Origin: Pedobacter helvus
GTDB lineage: Bacteria > Bacteroidota > Bacteroidia > Sphingobacteriales > Sphingobacteriaceae
Assembly: GCF_005925325.1 (NCBI RefSeq)
Contig: NZ_SRMP01000002.1
Location: 584,531-648,530, forward strand
Length of the DNA: 64,000 bases
Reading direction: 5' to 3'
The notes beneath the pieces were generated by a model. It ran no database searches, was not told where the DNA came from, and saw only the letters and a list, made by a program, of their open reading frames with translations. Positions 42,401 through 51,489 of the stretch are shown here, one piece after another. Position 1 is the stretch's first letter. Every line of letters begins with the position of its first letter. The position numbers were made by a program, and so were the translations under genes.

Positions 42401-42979
42401 TTAGTCGTTTATGCCTTTTCCGCTTAATATTTGTGGGATATATTTCTCAACTCTTGCCGCTCTCGTTTTAGCTTGTTTTGCTTCTGAAAAATGAAACAGA
42501 TAAGCTCTTTGCCTTCCTGGAGTTAATGCTTCGAATGCAATTTTTAGTGCAGGTAAAGCATTTAGTTTTTCTTGAAATTCTGCTGCAACCTCGAAGTCGG
42601 AAGTTTTTCTCATTGCTACTTTTAATCCAGCTTTTTCTACTTCGATTGCCTCGAAAATGTAGTTTTTTATTTGTTGCTTTACGCTCCAAATTTCTTTGGT
42701 GTTGGTGAACCGAATTTGTCGAGCCGATTGTACATGGTCTGTTTGTTGGATCAGTAAACCATCCGTGTTACTTAGCAAAGCACCTTTGAAAAATAATAAA
42801 GCGCAGTATTCTTTAAAACCATGAATTAAAACGATGTTGCTTTTGTGTGAAATATAGCAAGGCTGTCCCCATTTTAATTCTTCGGTTAAGCCACATTCAA
42901 GAACAATCGTTCTCATTGCTTCGAACTCTTCTTGCCACTTATCTGTTTTACTTAAAAATACATCAACTTTAGGGTTCAT
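42401..42979 (-). CDS. YdeI-like DUF1801 / OmdA-domain protein
   Basis: 192 residues. The N-terminal DUF1801 part (about 1-115) has EEFEAMRTIVLECGLTEELKWGQPCY and VLIHGFKEYCALLFFKGALL; the C-terminal part (about 135-190) is the bacteriocin-protection YdeI/OmdA domain with ALTPGRQRAYLFHFSEAKQ. The family's cellular role is unclear. The DUF4256 gene follows closely. Confidence 0.82.
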   Translation of the reverse strand: MNPKVDVFLSKTDKWQEEFEAMRTIVLECGLTEELKWGQPCYISHKSNIVLIHGFKEYCALLFFKGALLSNTDGLLIQQTDHVQSARQIRFTNTKEIWSVKQQIKNYIFEAIEVEKAGLKVAMRKTSDFEVAAEFQEKLNALPALKIAFEALTPGRQRAYLFHFSEAKQAKTRAARVEKYIPQILSGKGIND

Positions 42980-43033
42980 CTTTGGCTATTGGATGATTAA
43001 AGTTATGAAATTTGAAAACAAATTGATGCTCAA

Positions 43034-43468
43034 TTACCAAGACATTTCAAAAACCTTCTGTTCTTTAGTTGAAAAAAATCCCAATGCCTGATAGAATTTA
43101 TGGGTCTCAGTACGTAGCACATTACAGCGAATTCGGATAGTTGAGATACCTCGGTTTTGGCTCCACTTTTTACTGGTTTCAATCAGGTTTTTGCCAATTT
43201 GCTGGCCTCTTGCATTTTCATCCACCACTAATCCGGTTACCTCTACAAATAACGGACTTTCTACTCGTAGGCAAATTAAACAGTGTAGCCAACCTACAAT
43301 TTTGCCTTCAGCTTTGGCTACAAAAATAGCATGATCTTTTAATGGGATAATTTCTTGTAATCTTCCGAGTAGCATTTCGAAATTATTCCCGTAACCCAAT
43401 TGTTCAGAGAGAGAAAGAATTTCTAGGGCTTCGGCTTCGGTAATACTTTCGAGTTGGCTAATGTCCAT
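43034..43468 (-). CDS. GNAT family N-acetyltransferase
   Basis: 144 residues, one GNAT domain with the acetyl-CoA loop in VDENARGQQIGKNLIETS and YQALGFFSTKEQKVF at the end. The substrate is unknown. Its start codon overlaps the stop codon of the PAP2 gene by one base, so it is translationally coupled to the sphingolipid-inositol gene run and is its last member, whether or not it acts in that pathway. Confidence 0.85.
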   Translation of the reverse strand: MDISQLESITEAEALEILSLSEQLGYGNNFEMLLGRLQEIIPLKDHAIFVAKAEGKIVGWLHCLICLRVESPLFVEVTGLVVDENARGQQIGKNLIETSKKWSQNRGISTIRIRCNVLRTETHKFYQALGFFSTKEQKVFEMSW

Positions 43469-44412
43469 TAAGAAATTAATTTTAGCATACTTTGTATAAA
43501 GTTAGCTAAAGGTTTTCGTTCTTTTAACCAATTGAATGATATTATCCCTATGGTAGCTGTAGTAATACCAGCAAGTACATCTGCCAGATAGTGATGACTT
43601 GTGTAAACGGCAGCAAACCAAATTCCAACCATTACGGTGATGAAAAAGAAATTCGCTTTGCGAAATTTTCCTTTGGTACCATAATAAACCACAATTAAAG
43701 GATAAGCCGAGTGTAGGGATGGCATTGCGGCAAATACATTTGAGCCTTTGCTGTAAATTGACTTAAATAGCTCGATGCCGAAGAAGTTATCGAAACGAAC
43801 CAATCCGGCCGTGTTGCCAGGAGTACCCGCTATAAATTCAAATCCATGTTGCTGTACGTACCAAGGTGGGGCGGCAGGATAGAGGTAGTAAACCACAAAC
43901 CCCAGTAAGTTTACCCAAACAAAAGTGAGTAGAAAGTTTAAAAAATTTCTACGTTCGTTGCTAAAAAAGAGAAAGGCTGCAAATGCCAATGGCACAGGTA
44001 CCCACATCAAATAAAAGAACCCTGTTAGCACATCTAAAAACGAGTTGGTATGTAGTAACCAATACTCATTAGGTGTAAGTAGTTTTCCTCCTTGTTCTAT
44101 TCCAAAAACGCTTTTTTCGAAGTTGTAAAGATCTTCAATATGTACAGCGTTATAGTTGTAGTTAGGAAAAGCCTTCATGTAATCATAGATGATCCAATAT
44201 ACAATGAAGATGGAAAAACCGATGATGAATTTTCTGGTGATAGCCGATACATAATAAAGTACATTGAATATACCTATCAGTACCAGCTGGTCTGTTTTAT
44301 AACCTACTAAAAAATAAGAAAGAACTAAATAAAGTGCCGAAATACCAAGCGTTAATGGTAAATCTTTTTTAAGGTCTCTTTTGGTTCCCTCAGCGGGAAT
44401 ATCTGATGTCAT
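43468..44412 (-). CDS. PAP2-superfamily membrane enzyme, Aur1-like; candidate inositol-phosphoceramide synthase
   Basis: 314 residues with about seven transmembrane helices. The lipid-phosphatase catalytic motifs are MPSLHSAYPLIV and TSHHYLADVLAG (His-x3-Asp), as in the PAP2_3/Aur1 group. Yeast Aur1 moves phosphoinositol from phosphatidylinositol to ceramide. The upstream genes make both substrates, so this assignment is well supported by context; a different head group (ethanolamine) or plain phosphatase action remains possible. It begins 47 bases after the hydroxylase gene, in a gap containing a GGCGAAA/TTTCGCC hairpin. Confidence 0.8.
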   Translation of the reverse strand: MTSDIPAEGTKRDLKKDLPLTLGISALYLVLSYFLVGYKTDQLVLIGIFNVLYYVSAITRKFIIGFSIFIVYWIIYDYMKAFPNYNYNAVHIEDLYNFEKSVFGIEQGGKLLTPNEYWLLHTNSFLDVLTGFFYLMWVPVPLAFAAFLFFSNERRNFLNFLLTFVWVNLLGFVVYYLYPAAPPWYVQQHGFEFIAGTPGNTAGLVRFDNFFGIELFKSIYSKGSNVFAAMPSLHSAYPLIVVYYGTKGKFRKANFFFITVMVGIWFAAVYTSHHYLADVLAGITTATIGIISFNWLKERKPLANFIQSMLKLIS

Positions 44413-44428
44413 TTTATTTATGTGTTGG

Positions 44429-44446
44429 GGCGAAAAATGTTTCGCC
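44429..44446. repeat. GGCGAAA/TTTCGCC hairpin inside the operon
   Basis: Arms GGCGAAA and TTTCGCC around a 4-base loop, a copy of the hairpin family seen at 36860, 36907 and 59722. Its position between two co-directional genes may cause partial termination or mRNA processing. Confidence 0.6.
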
Positions 44447-44459
44447 GTAGCAGTAATTT

Positions 44460-45092
44460 TTATTGAGTCTCTCTTTTCTTCTCAAATCCAGACCTGAAAA
44501 TGCTATCCCAGAACATCCAGCTTACCCCAAAACCTTTAGAAGCATCTTGATAGTGGTGCAACATGTGGTGGTGTTTTAAGGTTTTCCAAAATCCACTTTT
44601 AAAATTGGCATGATGAAGTGCGTAGTGCACCATGTCGTAAAACAGATATCCACCAATAAAACCAATGAAGAACGAATATTCTTTAGTCTCTGGTAAAAGC
44701 CAATCGAATAACAAGTAGAAGCCTAAAGCCAACGGAATACTTGCCGAAGGAGGCATTACTAAACGGTTAGCATCATTCGGATAATCGTGGTGTACGCCGT
44801 GAAAAATGAAATGGATACGTTTGCCCCATTTGCTGGTTGGGTAGAAATGGAAAATCCAACGGTGCAAAACATATTCGGTGATGGTCCAGATGAATAACCC
44901 AAAAGCTATCCAGCCGAAAAAATCTAAAACTGGAGTTTTTGCTACAAAAAGTGCCTTCCATGCTAAGAAAAAAATTAGCGGAACATAGATGATTAAAGGC
45001 ACATAATATTTTACTTTCGATAGCGGCTCAAGTAAGTCGCTTTTGAACATTCTTGTTGACTCTTTAGAATTCGAGATAAAATTCTTTGCCAT
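44460..45092 (-). CDS. fatty acid hydroxylase / sterol desaturase family membrane enzyme
   Basis: 210 residues, about four transmembrane helices and the di-iron histidine boxes HRWIFH (about 77-82), HFIFHGVHH (94-102), HYALHH (156-161) and KHHHMLHH (173-180). This is the pattern of FA2H/Scs7, which 2-hydroxylates the N-acyl chain of ceramides. In this operon it probably hydroxylates ceramide. Hydroxylated ceramides are typical of Sphingobacterium-type lipids. Four bases separate it from the phosphatidyltransferase gene. Confidence 0.85.
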   Translation of the reverse strand: MAKNFISNSKESTRMFKSDLLEPLSKVKYYVPLIIYVPLIFFLAWKALFVAKTPVLDFFGWIAFGLFIWTITEYVLHRWIFHFYPTSKWGKRIHFIFHGVHHDYPNDANRLVMPPSASIPLALGFYLLFDWLLPETKEYSFFIGFIGGYLFYDMVHYALHHANFKSGFWKTLKHHHMLHHYQDASKGFGVSWMFWDSIFRSGFEKKRETQ

Positions 45093-45096
45093 GGTA

Positions 45097-46377
45097 CTAT
45101 ACTTTTATTCTTTCGGTTACTGCTTTTGTTGGATTGTTAGCTTCGTAACCTTTTATTTCTACATATTTAACATTTGGTACCCAAAAAGTACCACCTTCTA
45201 TTCTCAAGAAAATTCTATCCAATAGGATCTTTTTGTTGTTAGCTGTTGCGTAGACGTGATATTTCTTGTCGATTGCAGATTTAGTTAGCAACAAAGGGAA
45301 TTTCTTGTACGATACAAAACGCAGTTCGTAATTGCCGTTGCCAATATCTTTGGTTTGAATTCCATAAGCAAACTTGCGCTGGATATAGTTCAGGTCTTTT
45401 TTTCCTTCTTTATCGGCATAACGCATCCAAAAAACATTAACTGGTTTTTCTTTATCCAAATCTCCGTTTTCATCTACATTTAATTGGCAAATGATGGTAT
45501 TGATATTTGGATCACGTTGTACATAAAATAACTGATTGCTGATATTCTTTGGCGTTGGGAAAGTAAGGGGAGAAGGGTCATCGCCAGTTTGCGCTTTTAA
45601 TACTGTTGAATTAGAAAGACCTAAACCTGCAAATAACACTAAACCAGCAATTATTGCCGCTTTATTGCTAGCCTTTGGAAACTCTTTCGCATCCAAAGCT
45701 TTTTTCGCTTCTCTTAATCTATTTACTGCAGTGATGTTGGTCATAATTGCCATTAGCGTAATTGGCAACGTAAAAATGCTCATGGTTTCGAATACGTGAA
45801 ACTTAATACCTGGTACATAGAGTTTATAATCCGCACCTAAGAAATTGTAGGCAACGCCACATGCAATGGCAAATACACCAATGGTTACCACACGTTCTGG
45901 ACGTTGCATTAAGCCGCCTTTACATTCTACACCTAAACCTTCGGCACGAGCACGAGTGTAACTTACCATCATCGATCCAATTAGCGCAATAAAAGCAAAT
46001 AACGAACTTAGAAAGTAGTGATGTGCCACTAAGTAGTAGCAAATGCCTAAAAACATGACCATTTCGCTGTACCTATCTAGCACAGAATCATACATGGCGC
46101 CGAATTTAGAGCTCATGTTGCCTAAGCGAGCTACTTGTCCATCTAACATATCGAACAAACCTGCAAAAAGCACTAAAGCACCAGCCCAGCCTACATATTC
46201 AAGTTCACCACGGTTAGATTTTTCGGCACCGATAATGAAAATCACGGCTACGCCGATATTCAACAGTAAACCAATCGTGGTTACCATATTTGGCGTAAGC
46301 CCAATTTTAATTAAACCCTTTACAAATGGATTAATTACTTTATAAATACCTAATTGAAGGTTATCTCTTAACTTCAT
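45097..46377 (-). CDS. CDP-alcohol phosphatidyltransferase fused to DUF4833; candidate phosphatidylinositol-phosphate synthase
   Basis: 426 residues. Residues 1-225 are a CDP-alcohol phosphatidyltransferase with the full motif D76-x2-D79-G80-x2-A83-R84-x8-G93-x3-D97-x3-D101. With inositol-phosphate synthase in the same gene run, the likely reaction is CDP-diacylglycerol plus inositol phosphate to phosphatidylinositol phosphate. A hydrophobic stretch at about 235-260 (AAIIAGLVLFAGLGLSNSTV) ending in KAQ looks like a retained signal peptide. It leads into a C-terminal DUF4833-type domain (about 265-426, LFYVQRDPNINTIICQLN), presumably periplasmic. Three bases separate it from the DUF5686 gene. 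Confidence 0.82.
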   Translation of the reverse strand: MKLRDNLQLGIYKVINPFVKGLIKIGLTPNMVTTIGLLLNIGVAVIFIIGAEKSNRGELEYVGWAGALVLFAGLFDMLDGQVARLGNMSSKFGAMYDSVLDRYSEMVMFLGICYYLVAHHYFLSSLFAFIALIGSMMVSYTRARAEGLGVECKGGLMQRPERVVTIGVFAIACGVAYNFLGADYKLYVPGIKFHVFETMSIFTLPITLMAIMTNITAVNRLREAKKALDAKEFPKASNKAAIIAGLVLFAGLGLSNSTVLKAQTGDDPSPLTFPTPKNISNQLFYVQRDPNINTIICQLNVDENGDLDKEKPVNVFWMRYADKEGKKDLNYIQRKFAYGIQTKDIGNGNYELRFVSYKKFPLLLTKSAIDKKYHVYATANNKKILLDRIFLRIEGGTFWVPNVKYVEIKGYEANNPTKAVTERIKV

Positions 46378-46380
46378 TTT

Positions 46381-48942
46381 TTAAAAATCTAGTTTAACTC
46401 TAGCCCTAATGCCCCATTCGGTAACCTCAGGATTGTTTAGATAGTTAAATCTCTTTACCAAATCTACCCTTAATACCTTGAAAATATTTCCTAAACCAAC
46501 ACTTCCTTCCATATAAGGCTCTTTATTGAGCGAATAGGTTCTTTGTGTACCATTTTCATAACTAGGCAATTTGTAAATGCCGTCATTATTTTTTTCTGGA
46601 TTATTTTCATCTCTCAAACCTCCGTAAATTGCTTTGAATGAAACAATCTCACGTAGTTTTAATTTATTTAACAAAGGTATCTTATTTAAAAAGAATCCGT
46701 TAAAATTATGATCGATATTTATTGCAGCATAGCGGTCGCTCACAAATTCTAAGAAGTTCATCAAGTTATATGAGTTTAACTGATAAGCGTAGGTTTGGTT
46801 AGCACGGTGTACTGACAATAGCGGAAAAGGTACCTTTCCGGCAATGTAACCGCCTTCTACCCTAACATCACTAAAACCTAACTGCGACAAATAAAAACGT
46901 TTATCTACACTAGCCATAATGTTATGGTAGTTATACTCGCCCCCAAAAAAACCTTTAATACCGGCAGTATATCTTAAGTTATAGATAGGGTATCTATCGA
47001 TAATTGGTATACGATAAATCTTACCTTGATAGAATTTCTCGTTCTTCGCGTACCTAAAACCTACACTAAGTTCTGTAGTGGTAAGCCTATTGATGAAAGC
47101 ATTAGAACTAGCATCGTTATAGAAGAGGCCGCCAGCAGGAGTTTGAGACCATTTCTTAAACCCAACGTTGTAAGAGAAACGATTTTCGAATTCCTTCACA
47201 TAGTCTAAGCGATAGAAATCGTTATATAATAACATATCGTTTACACCACGTTTAAATGATAATAAAAAGTTATCTTCTTGTACGAACTGTAGTTCTTGTC
47301 CAGGTATTTTGGTATCCCTTTGGAAACTCGCTCTAATATAGTTTTGAGGAAATTTATATATAGATTTATTATTTAAAGAATAAGTGCCTGATAGGAAAAA
47401 CTTCCATTTCTCATCTTTAAAACCGTAAGCAGCGTAGTTCTCAAAGTAGAAACGTTTGCTCAAAGCCGGGGTAGTTCTACCTCCTACACGTAGGCGAAAG
47501 CCCTCTACATTGTTAAAGCTGTAGAAAGTATTAGTAGGCCCAACCTCATAAGGTCCAAAATCCCAATAACCAGCAAGGGCAAATGTTACTAGTTTAACAG
47601 TTTTTCTAAACGAAGGTATTTTTTGCAGCGTATCTATATTGCTGTAGATCTTGAGTTGCTGTTGCGGAATGGAATCTAATCGGTTTTGAGCCCAGAAATC
47701 ATCGGTTCTTTTATTCGCTCCTTCTAGTACTTCCAGTTTTTTACCAGAGAATATCGTATCAGGAATTTCTACATTCGTTTTATATTGATCGTAGCTTACG
47801 CTTCTTTCTCCCGTAAAACCTAAACCTTTATTTTTACTAATCCCGAAATCAGCTATTAAATTACTTTTGCTTAGGTAATACCTATTGTCTGTATTTTTCT
47901 GGAAATCTAATGCAATTTCCATTCCCCTCACAAAGTTGAGGTTGATGTTTTTGTTGACCCCAAAGTCTGCTTTTTGCACAGCGTAATTGCCGTCCATCGT
48001 AATGTAGATCTTTCCTTCAAATAACATATCGCCTTTGTTGCGTGGCGTAAACGAAAGTTCGATTACATTTGGAGTGATATTTTTTAGCGTATCCGTAATA
48101 AAGAATTTGTAAAAAGTAGGGGCAGAGTTCGCAATTGGACTTAAAAAGTCGTTGCTCATCACCGAGATGTTATTATCGTAGATATTGATATTTTGATACA
48201 TCCTATCGAAATAGGCCTTCATCCCTTGATTATCAATAAATCTATTATCAAACTCTACTTGCTTTTCTGCTAAAATTACAGTCTTGCTTTTATCTGGTGA
48301 AAAACTCAAATACTGATCGGCCAGTTTCTCTTGAATATAGATAGGCAATAAGTTTTTGCCACCAATTTTGGTAGAATCTTGCTCTTGAAATAAGAATTGG
48401 TAATTTCTAAAAATACGTTTATTCTTGAATTTCTCTGAGACGTTACTCATGGAGAACAACATCTTTTCGTATTCTTTATATTGTACGGTTTCATATGCTT
48501 TAGGCTGATTTTTATCCTTGTTCTCGATTACTTTTCTAATCAGTTCTACCGCCGGATTGTTCTTGTTAGAATACCTAACTTTCTTGCCTGCTATAATGGT
48601 AACCTCGTTTAACGACTGCGCATTAGACTTTAACAGGATGTCTAGTTTCTGTGTCTGTCCAACTATGATCGTTTTGTACAAAACGTCATAGCCTACGTAG
48701 TTAAACTTCAGTTTGTTGTAGTCTTCGTTAGTGCTGATTTTGAAATTTCCATCTAAATCTGATTGAGTTCCCAAGCGGGTATCATTAAAGAAAATAGATA
48801 CATAAGGGAGCGTTTCTTTTGTTACAGCATCTCTTACTGTTCCTGTAATAACGGTTTTTTGGGCAAATGCCGACGACATACCCATTACAGTAGCACTGAT
48901 AAAAGTTAGTGCATAAATTAATGTCTTATATGTGTGTTTCAT
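46381..48942 (-). CDS. DUF5686 outer-membrane beta-barrel protein with carboxypeptidase-regulatory-like domain
   Basis: 853 residues. The signal peptide ends at SAFAQ. A carboxypeptidase-regulatory-like domain spans about 30-115 (VITGTVRDAVTKETLPYVSI). The DUF5686 region follows (GKKVRYSNKNNPAVELIRKV, KPKAYETVQYKEYEKM), and then a barrel with a C-terminal GIRARVKLDF ending in Phe. The function of DUF5686 is unknown. It lies inside the lipid operon with 2-3 base gaps on both sides, so a role in placing or sensing these lipids at the outer membrane is a fair hypothesis. Confidence 0.82.
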   Translation of the reverse strand: MKHTYKTLIYALTFISATVMGMSSAFAQKTVITGTVRDAVTKETLPYVSIFFNDTRLGTQSDLDGNFKISTNEDYNKLKFNYVGYDVLYKTIIVGQTQKLDILLKSNAQSLNEVTIIAGKKVRYSNKNNPAVELIRKVIENKDKNQPKAYETVQYKEYEKMLFSMSNVSEKFKNKRIFRNYQFLFQEQDSTKIGGKNLLPIYIQEKLADQYLSFSPDKSKTVILAEKQVEFDNRFIDNQGMKAYFDRMYQNINIYDNNISVMSNDFLSPIANSAPTFYKFFITDTLKNITPNVIELSFTPRNKGDMLFEGKIYITMDGNYAVQKADFGVNKNINLNFVRGMEIALDFQKNTDNRYYLSKSNLIADFGISKNKGLGFTGERSVSYDQYKTNVEIPDTIFSGKKLEVLEGANKRTDDFWAQNRLDSIPQQQLKIYSNIDTLQKIPSFRKTVKLVTFALAGYWDFGPYEVGPTNTFYSFNNVEGFRLRVGGRTTPALSKRFYFENYAAYGFKDEKWKFFLSGTYSLNNKSIYKFPQNYIRASFQRDTKIPGQELQFVQEDNFLLSFKRGVNDMLLYNDFYRLDYVKEFENRFSYNVGFKKWSQTPAGGLFYNDASSNAFINRLTTTELSVGFRYAKNEKFYQGKIYRIPIIDRYPIYNLRYTAGIKGFFGGEYNYHNIMASVDKRFYLSQLGFSDVRVEGGYIAGKVPFPLLSVHRANQTYAYQLNSYNLMNFLEFVSDRYAAINIDHNFNGFFLNKIPLLNKLKLREIVSFKAIYGGLRDENNPEKNNDGIYKLPSYENGTQRTYSLNKEPYMEGSVGLGNIFKVLRVDLVKRFNYLNNPEVTEWGIRARVKLDF

Positions 48943-48944
48943 TT

Positions 48945-49319
48945 TTACTGTGTGAAAATGAATTGCTTCTGCATGAAGTAATTATAAATAGTACCAATCA
49001 ATCCAGAAACGAGGATTTTCGAAAGCATGTAATTAATGCCGAAAAAATGAGTGAGTATGTAAACTCCGCTGGTTACAATCAAAAGATTGCCGCACCAAAC
49101 CAAAATATACTTTACAATTTGAAGCTTAATGTCTTTCTCCTTAGAGTTGAAGACCCAATTGCGCCCCATATAAAAGTTTACACAGCCACCAACAACTGTT
49201 CCTGTTACACTTCCTGCAACATACCAAATACCCAAAAAGCTCACGCAAAATAACGTGGTCAAGTAGTCTACTAACGTTGCCGTTAATGACGAGGCTTGTG
49301 CTTTTATAAAGGTTAACAT
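48945..49319 (-). CDS. GtrA-like membrane protein
   Basis: 124 residues with four transmembrane helices. The family pattern is clear: KAQASSLTATLVDYLTTLF in helix 1, GTVVGGCVNFYMGRNWVF around helix 2, and GTIYNYFMQKQFIF at the end. GtrA proteins are linked to flipping or stabilising lipid-linked sugars. In this operon, between the PgpA-like and DUF5686 genes, a lipid-flipping role for inositol lipids is conceivable but unproven. Confidence 0.85.
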   Translation of the reverse strand: MLTFIKAQASSLTATLVDYLTTLFCVSFLGIWYVAGSVTGTVVGGCVNFYMGRNWVFNSKEKDIKLQIVKYILVWCGNLLIVTSGVYILTHFFGINYMLSKILVSGLIGTIYNYFMQKQFIFTQ

Positions 49320-49323
49320 CTTC

Positions 49324-49803
49324 TTAAAATATGTTGAAGAAAATTATTATTTGCAATACGATATTGGCATAAACCCCTGCCAAAACATCATCTGCCATTA
49401 CGCCCCATCCTCCGGGCCACTTTTCCAATCTGCGTATCCCTAGTGGTTTCAAAATGTCAAAAAACCTGAATAGCACTAATCCTGCAATGATATATTCAAT
49501 CTTTATAGGCACAAAAAGCAGTGTGATACACATACCTGCAACTTCATCTATTACCACTCGCTGGTGATCTTTGCCCCAAAGTACTTCTACTTCGTTTGCA
49601 CTTCTTACGCCTTGTATTGTCAGCAGCAAGGTTACTAAAGCTGGTGCCAGTTTCTGATCATATCCCTCGGGTTGCAGAAAGTACCATAAAAGGCAAGTAA
49701 AAATGGCAGCGTAAGTACCCGCTCCCTTGCCTATATAGCCAATTCCTAAACTGGTTGATATGATTTTGTGAAATATCACTGTTTCAATTTTGTTAAAAAG
49801 CAT
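49324..49803 (-). CDS. PgpA family phosphatase; candidate phosphatidylinositol-phosphate phosphatase
   Basis: 159 residues, three or four membrane segments. The PgpA hallmarks are GKGAGTYAAIFTCLLWY, VVIDEVAGMCITLLFVP and GGWGVMADDVLAGVYANIVLQ. Classical PgpA dephosphorylates phosphatidylglycerophosphate. Next to inositol-phosphate synthase and a CDP-alcohol transferase, the likelier substrate is phosphatidylinositol phosphate, giving phosphatidylinositol. GtrA follows after 4 bases. Confidence 0.85.
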   Translation of the reverse strand: MLFNKIETVIFHKIISTSLGIGYIGKGAGTYAAIFTCLLWYFLQPEGYDQKLAPALVTLLLTIQGVRSANEVEVLWGKDHQRVVIDEVAGMCITLLFVPIKIEYIIAGLVLFRFFDILKPLGIRRLEKWPGGWGVMADDVLAGVYANIVLQIIIFFNIF

Positions 49804-49999
49804 TCCTGTAGTCTTTTAACGGCTCAAAACTATGGAAACTTTTTTTAATTCTAAAGTTTCCGAGTGGTTGATCGCCTACTTTCGAACGCAAATTACATTC
49901 GCAAGACAAAAGCAAAAAACACGTTGGAATTTATAAATGAATTAGGTAAAGGATTTTTATGTCCTGTATTTGCTTACCTATTTGTAGTGTTTCAAATTG

Positions 50000-50026
50000 C
50001 AGTGTTTGAAACAATATCAAACACTG
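50000..50026 (-). terminator. hairpin after the inositol-phosphate synthase gene
   Basis: Perfect 10-base arms CAGTGTTTGA and TCAAACACTG. There is no strong T run on the minus strand, so it is perhaps an attenuating or mRNA-stabilising hairpin between the synthase gene and the pgpA-like gene. Confidence 0.5.
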
Positions 50027-50039
50027 CTCATTGATTTTT

Positions 50040-51356
50040 TTATTTTTCTTCTTCGTAATAATCAAGCCCTAGGTGAGTAATTAATTCTTCACCCATGAAA
50101 TAGCGCAAGGTATTATGTAATTTCTCTAATTGTTTGAAGATATCGTTCTCTGGACGTAATCCTTCTTTAGTTTGAGGAGATTTCAAGTAGAAAGATAACC
50201 ACTCTTGAATTCCGCTCATTCCAGCACGTTTAGCTAAATCTGAGAATAAAGCTAAGTCTAATACGATAGGAGCAGCTAAGATTGAATCGCGGCATAAGAA
50301 GTTAATCTTGATTTGCATTTTGTAGCCCATCCATCCGAAGATATCAATGTTATCCCAGCTCTCTTTGTTATCACCGTGAGGAGGGTAGTAGTTGATACGG
50401 ATTTTGTGGTACATATCGCCATATAAATCAGGGTTTTGCTCTGGTTTGAAAATATCTTCCAATACACCTAATTTAGAAACTTCTTTAGTTTTGAAGTTAT
50501 CTGGATCATCCAACACCAAACCATCACGGTTACCTAAAATGTTATCAGAGAACCAACCACGTACACCTAAAGAACGAGCCATTAAACCTGGTGCTAAAAC
50601 TGTTTTCATCAAAGTTTGACCAGTTTTGAAATCTTTACCAGCAACTGGAGTTTGGGTTTCTTTTGCCAACTCTAACATTGCAGGAATATCTACAGTTAAG
50701 TTAGGAGCTCCATTTGCATAAGCATAACCTAATTTCAACGCAGCATAAGCATAGATCATGCTTGGTGCAATGTTTGCATCGTTGTCTTTTAAGCCTTGTT
50801 CAAATGCAGCTAAAGTTTGGTGAACTGCAGAAGGTTCTAAGTAAATCTCAGTAGAACCACACCATACCAATACGATACGCTCACAATTGTTTTTAGCTTT
50901 AAAGTCTTTGATATCTTCAATTACTTGTTGTGCTAAATCCCATTTTGTAGCAGCTTCTTTAACGTAAGTTCCGTCTAAGTTTTTAACGTAGTTTTTGTCG
51001 AATGCAGCTTTGTAAGGTTTAATTGCTTCTAATTCGTCTTTGATGTCGTATAAAAGATGACCATCAATTACCTTAGCTTTCATTGCAGCATCATACACAT
51101 TGTCTTCATACACATCCCAACCACCAAATGCTAAGTCTTCTAATTTTGCTAATGGAACGAAATCTTTAATTAAAGGCTCGTTGTTGTCTGTTCTTTTACC
51201 TACACGAATGGTACCCATTTGTGTTAAAGAACCAATAGGTTTAGATAGACCTCTTCTAGCGGCAACTACACCAGCAATCATGGTGGTAGCTACAGCACCT
51301 AGGCCAGGCATCATTATACCTAATTTTCCATTGGCTCCTTCTACTTGCTTTTTCAT
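50040..51356 (-). CDS. ino1: inositol-3-phosphate synthase
   Basis: Converts glucose 6-phosphate to myo-inositol phosphate using NAD as a catalytic cofactor. 438 residues. The NAD loop is GIMMPGLGAVATTMIAGV; other family blocks are VWCGSTEIYLEPS, AGKDFKTGQTLMKTVLAP, NILGNRDGLVLDDP and INYYPPHGDNKESWDNIDIF. The type with an NNxG-like block resembles the bacterial/archaeal forms. It supplies the inositol head group for the downstream lipid genes, and lies 236 bases upstream of the pgpA-like gene. Confidence 0.93.
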   Translation of the reverse strand: MKKQVEGANGKLGIMMPGLGAVATTMIAGVVAARRGLSKPIGSLTQMGTIRVGKRTDNNEPLIKDFVPLAKLEDLAFGGWDVYEDNVYDAAMKAKVIDGHLLYDIKDELEAIKPYKAAFDKNYVKNLDGTYVKEAATKWDLAQQVIEDIKDFKAKNNCERIVLVWCGSTEIYLEPSAVHQTLAAFEQGLKDNDANIAPSMIYAYAALKLGYAYANGAPNLTVDIPAMLELAKETQTPVAGKDFKTGQTLMKTVLAPGLMARSLGVRGWFSDNILGNRDGLVLDDPDNFKTKEVSKLGVLEDIFKPEQNPDLYGDMYHKIRINYYPPHGDNKESWDNIDIFGWMGYKMQIKINFLCRDSILAAPIVLDLALFSDLAKRAGMSGIQEWLSFYLKSPQTKEGLRPENDIFKQLEKLHNTLRYFMGEELITHLGLDYYEEEK

Positions 51357-51489
51357 TATTGTTTATTATTATGTGTTTATCCTATTAAGTTCTATGTCAT
51401 AAGTTTAAGTTCTACGTTTTGTACGGTGCTTAGTACATGCTATTTGCTCTATACATGTCACTTATAACCTATTACTTAAAACGTATAAC

